Positions 9,417 through 17,459 of a DNA stretch of 64,000 nt are shown here, piece by piece. The position numbers and the translations under genes were made by a program. Source of the DNA: Enterovibrio coralii (GTDB lineage Bacteria > Pseudomonadota > Gammaproteobacteria > Enterobacterales > Vibrionaceae); the NCBI RefSeq assembly GCF_001559595.1, contig NZ_LNTY01000006.1, positions 248,001 to 312,000 on the forward strand, read 5' to 3'. Below the pieces are notes generated by a model. It did not search any database, was not told where the DNA came from, and was given only the letters and a program-made list of their open reading frames with translations. Position 1 is the first letter of the stretch; every line of letters begins with the position of its first letter.

Positions 9417-9693
9417 GCGCGGTCCTTCTGTGCGGTCGATTCATTTTCTGGGTTCAATAGATATTCCTGTGACTATAGCGTAGCCGAATCGAAAAGAGTG
9501 ATGCTGTCAGAGTTTTGATTTTGAAAGGAAGAAATGTTGCGGTCAGGTTATGACTGCGGGTTGCAAATTAACAAAAAATGTCCGTAGGGTCATGGAGTGT
9601 ATGGGAAGAATTTTCCATGATGGGACTGGGATATTTCATACGAAAAATAAAGTGAAAACCCACCTATCTATTTCTCGAATAAGGAAATTCAAC

Positions 9694-12237
9694 ATGCACA
9701 AACCCATAGTACTTTCAGCGATCACGCTGAGTATAGTGGCGGCTTTTCCGTCTTGGGCGGTGGATTGTACATCATTGCCTACTTGGGAAAATTCAGCGGT
9801 TTACACAAGTGGAGAAGAAGTCGCTCACCTTGGTGAGGCGTACAAAGCAAATTGGTGGACATCGGGAAAAAATCCCGCTGACCATTCAGGACAATGGCAA
9901 GAGTGGCAATCACTGGGTCAATGTTCTGTCGCAGGTAACCAGCCACCAACCATCAGTGTCACTTCTCCTCTAAACAATGCTCAATTAACTGATGGTGATG
10001 TCATCACCTTGTCGGCTGACGCTGCGGATGCAGACGGCTCGGTGGCTGATGTCGAATTTATGGCTAACGGCTCAAGCTTAGGTGTGGTTACTCAATCACC
10101 TTACACGCTTAACTGGACGCCGCTGACCGGAGACTACGTTATCTCAGCCGTGGTGACAGACAACGAAGGTGCCACAGCAACATCTGAAGTGTCTGTTCGT
10201 GTTGTGCCAACAGACGTTGCTGCGCCGCCAGAAGCCACGCTGCTTAACCCAACGGCGCAATCCCAGATAAAAGAGGGAGAGCAAGTCCTTATCCAAGCAT
10301 CGGCAACGGACGCTGATGGTATTGTCACCTTGGTTGAGTTCTATGTAGATAATGCACTTGTGGGACAAGATGATACTTCTCCTTATGAAGTGTCTTGGAC
10401 GGCAACGAAAGGTCTCCGCACCTTTAAAGCGAAAGCGTTTGATCAGGATGGATTGTCCGGATGGACTGGCGAGGTATCGGTCAACGTAGAAGGGGAAACC
10501 GTCGGCGGTGGTTGCGCTGGCGTTCCTGTCTATCAAGCAGGTACAGCATATTCGGTGGGAGATATCGTTCAAAACGGCAACTACAAATACCAATGTGATG
10601 TGGCAGGTTGGTGCTCGTCGGATGCTGCCTGGGCATATGAACCGAACAATGGTGCTCACTGGCAAGATGCTTGGACGGAGCTGGGTATTTGCGCCATCGT
10701 CCCAACAGTTTCGTTCACATCACCTGCAGACAATGCAACGGTACTTGCTGGAAGTACTGTGTCATTGGCAGTAGATGCGACCGATGCGGATGGCTCCGTC
10801 AGTGGGGTTGAGTTCCTTGCTGATGGTAAGAGCGTAGGGACTGATAACTCGGCACCGTATTCTGTTGATTGGCTAGCATCGGGGCTTGGCAATGTTAACT
10901 TGAGTGCCGTTGCGACAGACAACGAAGGCAATACTGGATCTGATGCAGTCTTGGTGACCGTTAGCGATCAGCCTGTCGTGGCAACGCTGACTTCACCAAC
11001 TACTGGCACTAGCGTTGGTTTAGGCAAAGCGGTTCAACTGGAGGCTGAAGCGAGCTCGTTTGCAGGCGTGATCACCAAAGTAGAGTTCGCGGTTGATGGT
11101 GTCGTCGTTGCAACGGATACGTCTGCGCCTTACAGCGCAAGTTGGACGCCTGGCGCTATCGGTTCTTACGTCGTTTCTGCTGTAGCAACGGACGATTCTG
11201 GACTCACCGCAACGACGGATGGCGCGACGGTTAAGGTCTTCGAACAGTCCGCTGTGAAGCATAAGTTGATTGGTTACTGGCACAACTTTGTAAACGGTGC
11301 AGGGTGTCCAATGAATCTCAGCGAAATGTCTGACGCGTGGGACATCATTGATATCGCCTTTGCTGAGAACGATCGTAACAGTGATGGTACGGTTCACTTC
11401 AACCTCTATGCTGGCGACATCTACAGTGACTGTGCGCCGTTGGATCCTCAGCGATTCAAGCAGGATATGGCTGCACTTCAAGCGAAAGGTAAAGTGTTCG
11501 TGCTCTCTCTAGGCGGTGCGGAAGGAACCATTACCCTGAACACCGACACGGATGAAGCGAACTTCGTAGCAAGCTTGACTGACATCGTGAAGGAGTGGGG
11601 CTTTGACGGCTTGGACGTTGATCTCGAAAGTGGGTCAAACCTACTTCATGGTTCCCAAATTCAGGCGCGTTTGCCAAGGGCATTGAAACAAATTGAAACC
11701 AACCTTGGTGGCGATATGTACCTCACGATGGCACCTGAGCATCCTTATGTTCACGGCGGCATGATCGCATACAGTGGTATCTGGGGGGCTTATATTCCGT
11801 TGATTGACGAGTTGCGAGATACCTTGGATCTCTTGCATGTTCAACTTTATAACAACGGTGGCCTGCCTAACCCTTACTTGCCCGGTTCTGCACCAGAAGG
11901 CTCTGTCGATATGATGGTTGCGCAGTCTAAGATGCTGATAGAAGGGTTTGAGTTGGCCAATGGGCAGATGTTCGCGCCACTTCGTGATGATCAAGTTGCG
12001 ATTGGTTTGCCATCAGGACCAAGCTCTGCAAACTCGGGTCAAGCTCCGACGCAGAACATTCTGGATGCGTTGGATTGCTTAACCAAAGGCACGCGTTGTG
12101 GAACAGTTGTACCTGCCTTTAACTACCCTAACTACGGCGGCGTTATGACGTGGTCGATTAACTGGGATCAGCATGATGGCTTTAACTTCTCTGGCCCTGT
12201 GGGTGATAAGTTAAAAGCGATGAATGCAGGCCAGTAA
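9694..12237 (+). CDS. Secreted GH18 chitinase with two CBM5/12 and four Ig-like modules
   Basis: About 847 residues. I place the start at ATG 9694, 8 nt after AAGGAA, because it gives a clean signal peptide (MHKPIVLSAITLSIVAAFPS); an in-frame ATG at 9550 would bury it. Order: CBM5/12 (about 26-76, YKANWWTSGKNP), two Ig-like modules (PPTISVTSP..., PEATLLNPT...), a second CBM5/12-like module (about 272-333), two more Ig-like modules, then GH18 (about 522-845). The catalytic DxxDxDxE is complete: D638-G-L-D-V-D-L-E645. Downstream substrate residues include MAPEHPY and LYNNGG. It would cleave chitin or chitodextrins outside the cell. It has its own terminator and is followed by a LuxR-type regulator. 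Confidence 0.93.
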   Translation: MHKPIVLSAITLSIVAAFPSWAVDCTSLPTWENSAVYTSGEEVAHLGEAYKANWWTSGKNPADHSGQWQEWQSLGQCSVAGNQPPTISVTSPLNNAQLTDGDVITLSADAADADGSVADVEFMANGSSLGVVTQSPYTLNWTPLTGDYVISAVVTDNEGATATSEVSVRVVPTDVAAPPEATLLNPTAQSQIKEGEQVLIQASATDADGIVTLVEFYVDNALVGQDDTSPYEVSWTATKGLRTFKAKAFDQDGLSGWTGEVSVNVEGETVGGGCAGVPVYQAGTAYSVGDIVQNGNYKYQCDVAGWCSSDAAWAYEPNNGAHWQDAWTELGICAIVPTVSFTSPADNATVLAGSTVSLAVDATDADGSVSGVEFLADGKSVGTDNSAPYSVDWLASGLGNVNLSAVATDNEGNTGSDAVLVTVSDQPVVATLTSPTTGTSVGLGKAVQLEAEASSFAGVITKVEFAVDGVVVATDTSAPYSASWTPGAIGSYVVSAVATDDSGLTATTDGATVKVFEQSAVKHKLIGYWHNFVNGAGCPMNLSEMSDAWDIIDIAFAENDRNSDGTVHFNLYAGDIYSDCAPLDPQRFKQDMAALQAKGKVFVLSLGGAEGTITLNTDTDEANFVASLTDIVKEWGFDGLDVDLESGSNLLHGSQIQARLPRALKQIETNLGGDMYLTMAPEHPYVHGGMIAYSGIWGAYIPLIDELRDTLDLLHVQLYNNGGLPNPYLPGSAPEGSVDMMVAQSKMLIEGFELANGQMFAPLRDDQVAIGLPSGPSSANSGQAPTQNILDALDCLTKGTRCGTVVPAFNYPNYGGVMTWSINWDQHDGFNFSGPVGDKLKAMNAGQ

Positions 12238-12260
12238 AATCTCTGGCGGTAAAATAAAAC

Positions 12261-12286
12261 CGGGAGCTTAGGCTCCCGTTTTTTTT
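12261..12286 (+). terminator. Rho-independent terminator after chitinase
   Basis: Stem CGGGAGC/GCTCCCG with a 4-base loop followed by eight T residues, 23 bp after the chitinase stop codon. Confidence 0.9.
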
Positions 12287-12452
12287 GAAGCCAGATCTAA
12301 ATAGGCATTTATATGCTTATCATATGCGAATACTCCAATTAGCTTTTACTTATTGAGACAGTTGTCTACCGCCCATGTTTCTAGACTTATGCCTTTGGCC
12401 CTAACTTGGGTCTGCTTTAGATCTAGCCGAAAAATCTGAGAGACTGAGCGGT

Positions 12453-13541
12453 ATGAAACTCAATATGCATGAACTGATTGCATCGATTTATGAGAGCGCA
12501 TCCAACCGCGACTGGATGCCCGCGCTAGAAAAACTGCAGGGCGAATTGGGAGCAAATAGATGTATTTTGGGGAGCTTCAACCCCAAAGAACTCACACCAA
12601 ATTCATTGCACATCACCAACCTCCCGCCCGTAATGGCATCGTTCCAAGACACCTATGTGCATGATCCTATCTACAAAGTGGCAGCGAGAGTGCCGCCAAG
12701 AGAAGTGATGATCCTCAACTCTGTTCAGAAAGAAGCACCTTTCAAAGGCAGTTGGTTTTTTAACGAATATCATGTGCGCGGTGATGTCGGACACATCATG
12801 GGCAGTAACTTCATACTTAGCGAAGAGGAGTATGCCTTTGTGGCGCTAAACAGAAGTTCGAAGCAGGCAGGCTTTGATGATGAAGAATACAAAGTCTTAA
12901 GTGCCTTAATATCTCACTTTGTCACTGCGTTTGATATCTACGAGAAAAACTGCCAACACGCGCAAAATAAAGTCATTTTTGAAGCGATTTGCAGCGCGTA
13001 CCATTGCGCAATTTGTGTCGTAGACGAATCGGGTAGAGTGCAGTTTTCGAATGAGTTAGCCGAGGAATTGTTCCGAAAATACCGTGGATTAAGCATCTAC
13101 CAAGGGAGGCTGACGTCTTGTTATTCACTGATAAACAGTCAGCTTGCGCAAGGATGTCAGAACATTGCAGCCATGGGGATGGCCTCACCGCAAATGACGA
13201 TTCCGATTATGGCTTCAGAGAAGGAACCTGCCATGCAGGTACGACTTTCTCCCATCGTGACGGATGAAAACTATCATGCAAAACAAAATGTTCGTGTGCT
13301 GGTTTCGGTAAAAATTGCAGAGAGCAAACCCATTACCTACATGTCTCAAGCGTACGGATTTACAAAGTCAGAAGCGCGAGTAGCAGAGCTTTTGGTGCAA
13401 GGGAACTCATTACAGGAGATTTCAGACACACTGTTCCGATCACGGGAAACCATCAAGACCCATTTGAAAAATCTGATGAGCAAAACCAAAACCCATTCAC
13501 AGACAAAGCTGATCAGTGTATTGCTACAACACAGTTTCTAG
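12453..13541 (+). CDS. LuxR-family helix-turn-helix transcriptional regulator
   Basis: A 362-residue protein whose C-terminal ~65 residues are a LuxR/FixJ-type helix-turn-helix (FTKSEARVAELLVQGNSLQEISDTLFRSRETIKTHLKNLMSKT). The N-terminal ~290 residues look like a soluble sensory part, with a possible PAS-like stretch (CAICVVDESGRVQFSNELAEELFRK at about 189-213), but no receiver domain with a phosphorylation aspartate is evident and no acyl-homoserine-lactone binding signature is visible. It is transcribed on its own after the chitinase terminator. A role in chitin-responsive control is suggested only by position. Confidence 0.85.
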   Translation: MKLNMHELIASIYESASNRDWMPALEKLQGELGANRCILGSFNPKELTPNSLHITNLPPVMASFQDTYVHDPIYKVAARVPPREVMILNSVQKEAPFKGSWFFNEYHVRGDVGHIMGSNFILSEEEYAFVALNRSSKQAGFDDEEYKVLSALISHFVTAFDIYEKNCQHAQNKVIFEAICSAYHCAICVVDESGRVQFSNELAEELFRKYRGLSIYQGRLTSCYSLINSQLAQGCQNIAAMGMASPQMTIPIMASEKEPAMQVRLSPIVTDENYHAKQNVRVLVSVKIAESKPITYMSQAYGFTKSEARVAELLVQGNSLQEISDTLFRSRETIKTHLKNLMSKTKTHSQTKLISVLLQHSF

Positions 13542-13730
13542 CGCGCAGCGTAAGGTGTCTTTAAGGAAACCGGACGTCTTCACCAAAATGCTGTGTATTA
13601 TCACCCAGATGGGTGAAGCGAAGACAAAGATGACAAGCCACACTAACAATGACATGTATAAACACCGTCAAGTGTTTACAACATCGTCAGTTCAGTACTC
13701 AGACATAAATTTAAAATGTGGCTAGGATCT

Positions 13731-13764
13731 ACCTCCCGATCATACGTGACGGGAGGTCTTTTTT
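13731..13764 (+). terminator. Rho-independent terminator downstream of LuxR-type gene
   Basis: Eight-base stem ACCTCCCG/CGGGAGGT, then CTTTTTT. It lies about 190 bp after the regulator; the region between (13542-13730) has only a weak 69-codon frame that I do not accept as a gene. Confidence 0.8.
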
Positions 13765-14233
13765 ATGGCTTTATCACGCCACCATGATAGTGCAGCTCGT
13801 ACACTTTTTTACCTTCGAACTTTATCCACTCGTAACCGGTGAAGCTTTCTACTGATCCTGAATTGGTGTCATGGTAAGTGCCAAGTTCTGTTTCATTCAC
13901 CGAGTCTCCTAAGAAATGCCCGGTTTCATAAAGCTTAGAAAGGCTGTCTAAGACGACAATGCCGGCTTTTTCCCCATCGAAAATAGAGGGTTCGATAATT
14001 CGACCGTAGTAGTTCATTGCCCAAACAGGTTCACCATCAAAATACACTGTTTCCTGTCCAAGAAAGTCTGTTCCGCCAAAATAACTATCGAGGTACTGAA
14101 AACGTCCTTCTTGGAATTGGATGTCATGTGACCCTAAGCGAGAAGGCAGGCATTTGGGTGCTCTAGCGACATAGGCGTTTGCTTTTGCTTTAACGATAAA
14201 TGCGTAAAGTGATTCCGACGTAAAACCTATCAT
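13763..14233 (-). CDS. DUF5680-like protein
   Basis: A 156-residue soluble protein. The frame is open to ATG 14482, but the internal ATG at 14233 is preferred: GGAAG sits about 7 nt before it, the family-like sequence starts right there (MIGFTSESLYAFIVKAKANAYV), and the extra 83 residues would lie antisense to the divergent gene at 14366. Visible features are FQEGRFQYLDSYFGGTDFLGQETVYFDGEPVWAMNYYGR and the C-terminal half WIKFEGKKVYELHYHGG. This matches my memory of the DUF5680 family, which has no known function. Confidence 0.7.
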   Translation of the reverse strand: MIGFTSESLYAFIVKAKANAYVARAPKCLPSRLGSHDIQFQEGRFQYLDSYFGGTDFLGQETVYFDGEPVWAMNYYGRIIEPSIFDGEKAGIVVLDSLSKLYETGHFLGDSVNETELGTYHDTNSGSVESFTGYEWIKFEGKKVYELHYHGGVIKP

Positions 14234-14365
14234 GTTGTCTTCCGATGAAATGAAAAACCGATAATAACTGTATGTATGAACAGTATTTGCGAGATGTGTC
14301 ATGTTTCGCAACTTTTTGAAATTATTGTCTATAATTTCATCAGGTTTCAAAAATGAGGCATCAAC

Positions 14366-14677
14366 ATGGGTGAATGGTTGAATAAAGAAGTTGCCGGTTT
14401 CGACATTGCGGTGATGACAAAACGCACTGTTGGTAACCTCGGCAAAGAATACGAAAGCTCGGGAAAGGGAAAAGAGTGGCATTCCAGCCGGACAGTGCGG
14501 TTGGAAGGATTCAATGACTTCCGCGTCATCAGCCTAGATACAATTTGGCAGCAAATGTTGGAAAATAAAGAGACTCAATTCTCGGGTGTCGTGCTGGCAT
14601 TGGAAACCATTGTTAAGCTCGGTGATACCCTTCAACTTGAAACACCCTACGATGTTGAAATAAACATTACGTATTGA
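14366..14677 (+). CDS. Hypothetical protein, 103 aa
   Basis: A short soluble, charged protein (MGEWLNKEVAGFDIAVMTKRTVGNLGKEYE...). It has no signal peptide or membrane helix and I do not recognise the family. A GAGG sequence lies 6-7 nt before the ATG. It is divergent from the DUF5680-like gene, with a 132-bp spacer. The composition looks like real protein: mixed charged and hydrophobic segments ending in an amphipathic strand pattern. No link to the phosphonate genes that follow can be shown. Confidence 0.6.
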   Translation: MGEWLNKEVAGFDIAVMTKRTVGNLGKEYESSGKGKEWHSSRTVRLEGFNDFRVISLDTIWQQMLENKETQFSGVVLALETIVKLGDTLQLETPYDVEINITY

Positions 14678-15021
14678 TAAGTACTCCTACCATATGGGTT
14701 GGCTCTTTTGCAAAGGGCTGATCCTCCATTCAAAAATCCGCAATAAACACGCAATAAAGTGCTGTTGATGTGTACGGCCTGGAGCAATGATTTCTATTCA
14801 TCAAAATGACGCTGTACAGTGATTTCGAATGCCATTTCGGTATCCAAAACGTCGACGTTCCTCTCAATTGGCAACGATGGGTGAGCGTTCATTTGTGGCT
14901 GGATTTTCAACAACGATATAAACCGCACATCGCGTTGATGAATTAGGGATTATTGTAGTGATGGCTGCGCCAAATTTGGCGTTTTAGTAACCGTATGTTC
15001 TTGGGAAAGAAGGAACACTAT
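14678..15021. other. Intergenic region with a weak 46-codon frame
   Basis: Between the hypothetical gene and phnN. One frame, ATG 14806 to TAG 14944-14946, encodes 46 residues rich in aromatics (starts MTLYSDFECHFGIQNVDV). Its composition is protein-like but there is no good ribosome site, so I leave it as a possible small gene or remnant. Confidence 0.3.
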
Positions 15022-15591
15022 ATGGGTAAACTCTTTTACGTTGTTGGCGCATCAGGAGCAGGTAAAGACACTGTTATTGATTCGGCGCGAGAGCTGTTTG
15101 GTGATCACCTCGTGATTGCACACCGTTATATCACTCGTTCGGTTCTCACTGGGCGAGAAAACCATGTGGCATTGACGGAGGTGGAGTTTGAACAGCGCAT
15201 TAAACATCGTATGTTCTCAATGCATTGGCAGGCCCATGGGTTGCGCTACGGTATCGGTAAGGAAATCGAAAACTGGTTAGCGTCAGGTGTCAATGTCATG
15301 GTGAACGGTTCTCGTGCTTATTTGCCTTATGCCAAAGAAGTGTTTGGACGTCGCCTTCAAGTGGTATGGGTAGCGGTTCGTCCAGATATCCTTCAGCAAA
15401 GGTTGGAGGCACGCGAGAGAGAGAACAATGAGGACATCACGGAAAGACTGGAGCGCGCAATTCGCTATGATGCGGTAAGACCAACATCCGCCATATTGAT
15501 TGATAACAGTGGTTCTGAACAAGACACGGCGCGCCAAGTTCAGGAAAAACTAGAGCAGATAATTCGTCTACCGTTTGCTGAAAAAGTGTAA
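15022..15591 (+). CDS. phnN: Ribose 1,5-bisphosphate phosphokinase PhnN
   Basis: A 189-residue P-loop kinase with Walker A GASGAGKDT at residues 9-17, guanylate-kinase-like fold, HRYITRS and a C-terminal nucleotide-binding region. PhnN converts ribose 1,5-bisphosphate to PRPP, a late step in the C-P lyase pathway, and can serve as an alternative PRPP source. I chose ATG 15022 (AAGGAA about 8 nt before it) over the in-frame ATG at 14995, because the former puts the P-loop at the usual distance from the start. phnP follows after about 320 bp; no C-P lyase core gene is in this window. Confidence 0.9.
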   Translation: MGKLFYVVGASGAGKDTVIDSARELFGDHLVIAHRYITRSVLTGRENHVALTEVEFEQRIKHRMFSMHWQAHGLRYGIGKEIENWLASGVNVMVNGSRAYLPYAKEVFGRRLQVVWVAVRPDILQQRLEARERENNEDITERLERAIRYDAVRPTSAILIDNSGSEQDTARQVQEKLEQIIRLPFAEKV

Positions 15592-15909
15592 ACGGGAGGA
15601 TCAGTAACCAACAAGGTGACTGAAATCTCATTTTCCATGAATTGCTAATAAACAATCGCGAATTTGCGTTGATTGCTCTGAGATAGAGCGATTAAGAGAA
15701 TTCAAAATTGGGTCAGTGTTGAGACATCTATTTGTTTCTACAGCGTACTAGTCTGTGTGGGTCAGAATTGTTTGCCAGCTCATAAGGCGGTACATGGTTT
15801 GTGGTTGGGTACGTCGAGATTGATGTTCGAGAGGTAAACAGAAGCGAATACTAATAACTAGAAGTGAGGTAAAAAACCTAACTTCTTCTGTTTTATCAGG
15901 GATAGATAA
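15592..15909. other. Intergenic region phnN-phnP
   Basis: 318 bp without a convincing gene, hairpin-T-run or operator. The size suggests phnP may have its own promoter here. Confidence 0.4.
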
Positions 15910-16668
15910 ATGCTCAAACTTACCTTGTTGGGAACCGGGGCTGCCGGTGGCGTGCCTTTGTATGGTTGCGAGTGTCCGGCATGCGAACGCGCGACCATGC
16001 AACCCGCTTTTGAACGCAGACCTTGTTCTGCAATGGTGGAGTGGGGTCGAAGCAGCTCTCAAGAACGCCTTATCATCGATGCAGGGTTGATGGACCTCCA
16101 CGCCCGTTTTCCCGCAGGCACCTACAAAGGGTTTCTCCTTACGCACTTCCATGTCGATCATGTCCAAGGTTTTTTCCATATGCGATGGGGAAAAGCGGAG
16201 TCGATCCCGGTATGGTGCCCCGATGATCCAGAAGGCTGCGCGGACTTGCTAAAAAATCCGGGATGTCTGCGTTTCCTACCTGAAATGAAGCATGCTGAAA
16301 CCATGACAATTAACGGGCTTAGAGTGACACCACTTGCCATGAAACACTCGCGCCCCACCTTTGGTTATTTGCTTGAGTTTGGCACTAAATCTATAGCGTA
16401 TTTGACAGACACTGAAGGTCTTCCTGCGCATACGATGGACTTTCTGCGTTCTCAAAGAAGGCTGAATGCGTTGGTGCTAGATTGCAGTTTTCCACCCAAT
16501 CATGATGGCACCAATCACGGTGACATAGAAAATGCCAAGCGAATCTATGAGGTGCTCAACCCCGACGAGTTAATCATCACCCACATAGGCCATGAGCTCG
16601 ATCATTGGCTGATGAACAATGATGTTCCTGATTGGCTGGAAATTGGCAGGGAAGGGATGACGATTTGA
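15910..16668 (+). CDS. phnP: Cyclic ribose phosphate phosphodiesterase PhnP (metallo-beta-lactamase fold)
   Basis: A 252-residue enzyme that opens 5-phospho-ribose 1,2-cyclic phosphate to ribose 1,5-bisphosphate, the substrate of PhnN. Visible: GTGAAGGVP at the N-terminus, a zinc-knuckle-like C20-E-C22-P-A-C25, the metal motif H79-F-H81-V-D83-H84, KHSRPTFGYLLE, YLTDTEG and the late THIGHELDH segment. Length and motifs match PhnP of E. coli. Together with phnN upstream it makes the last two steps of phosphonate ribose recycling. It is followed by a strong terminator. Confidence 0.92.
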   Translation: MLKLTLLGTGAAGGVPLYGCECPACERATMQPAFERRPCSAMVEWGRSSSQERLIIDAGLMDLHARFPAGTYKGFLLTHFHVDHVQGFFHMRWGKAESIPVWCPDDPEGCADLLKNPGCLRFLPEMKHAETMTINGLRVTPLAMKHSRPTFGYLLEFGTKSIAYLTDTEGLPAHTMDFLRSQRRLNALVLDCSFPPNHDGTNHGDIENAKRIYEVLNPDELIITHIGHELDHWLMNNDVPDWLEIGREGMTI

Positions 16669-16748
16669 TAATGGTTGGTGCCTGAACATCAATAAACATG
16701 ATGGTTTAGAAAGACGAAGTTCAGACAGACAAGTTAAGTTCAGATAGG

Positions 16749-16784
16749 CACGGGGAGTCGATTTCGACTCCCCGTGTTCTTTTC
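16749..16784 (+). terminator. Rho-independent terminator after phnP
   Basis: Perfect 12-bp stem CACGGGGAGTCG/CGACTCCCCGTG with loop ATTT, followed by TTCTTTT. Confidence 0.85.
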
Positions 16785-16841
16785 ATTCCGACTCAGCACG
16801 CCAATGTGTTCTACGCTTGAGCGTCGAATTGAGAAATAGAA

Positions 16842-17390
16842 TTACAGTGTGATGCTTTTGACCATTCCCGCTTCAGCATGGCCGGGAATGTTACACGCGA
16901 ATTCAACGTTCGTGTCGCCGTGAAAATGCCATAGCAATTGTTTTGCTTTCCCTGGCTTTACGGTGACTGTGCTGCCTGAGTCATGATCGTGATGACTTGT
17001 CATTTTCTTCATCATTTCGCGGTGTTCGAGTTGCTCTTCCATCGAGCCAATTGAAAACTCGTGATCGATCTTGCCCACGTTCAGTACGACGAATTGAACA
17101 ACATCATTTGGCTCGATCTTCACGTCTTTTTTAAAGTTAATGCGCATGTCGTCAGTCAAGATAACGTGAACGACTTTGTCAGGTTTTGCACCGTTTGCAG
17201 GCATGCCAACTGCCGACATACCCTCCATGTTCATCATGCCAGAATGGTCCATTTTACTGTGATCCATTGATGCGTGGTCCATCGAAGAATGATCCATAGA
17301 GCCGTGGTCCATTTTTGAATGATCCATCGTTTCAGCCATCGCACCCGTTGAGAGAACAGCTAGCGTTATTGCAATCAGAGTCTTTTTCAT
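16842..17390 (-). CDS. Periplasmic cupredoxin with Met/His-rich N-terminal repeat
   Basis: A 182-residue exported copper protein. After the signal peptide (cut near AMA|E) comes a run of six MDHxx pentapeptides (residues 22-51), a likely low-affinity Cu(I)/Ag(I) sponge. The rest (about 70-182) is a plastocyanin/azurin-like cupredoxin with probable type-1 ligands H110, C166, H171 and M176 (ACNIPGHAEAGM), plus an extra Met/His loop (about 122-136). It is the last gene of the cus-like operon, 69 bp after cusA, and probably hands copper to, or buffers it for, the efflux pump. Family and copper role are well supported; the exact partner is inferred. Confidence 0.88.
   Translation of the reverse strand: MKKTLIAITLAVLSTGAMAETMDHSKMDHGSMDHSSMDHASMDHSKMDHSGMMNMEGMSAVGMPANGAKPDKVVHVILTDDMRINFKKDVKIEPNDVVQFVVLNVGKIDHEFSIGSMEEQLEHREMMKKMTSHHDHDSGSTVTVKPGKAKQLLWHFHGDTNVEFACNIPGHAEAGMVKSITL
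17238..17327 (-). repeat. Six tandem 15-bp coding units (MDHxx)
   Basis: Residues 22-51 of the cupredoxin are six in-frame copies of Met-Asp-His-x-x. At DNA level these are 15-bp units with third-base and residue 4-5 variation, so they were probably made by tandem duplication and kept by selection for Met/His. Confidence 0.85.
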
Positions 17391-17459
17391 TGTGCTTTCC
17401 TTGTATGTTCTTATAAGAAGTTGGCTGCGACATGTTGACGCAGCCTGTTGTTGTATTGC

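Noticed and set aside
10144..10665. Minus-strand 173-codon frame in the chitinase
   Set aside because: Antisense to the Ig-like repeats; Cys/Arg-rich composition typical of a shadow frame.
13516..13725. Plus-strand 69-codon frame after the LuxR-type gene
   Set aside because: Overlaps the end of the regulator, no ribosome site, no recognisable pattern.
17238..17327. Short tandem repeats considered as a CRISPR-like array
   Set aside because: Fifteen-base in-frame units without spacers, inside an expressed copper protein.
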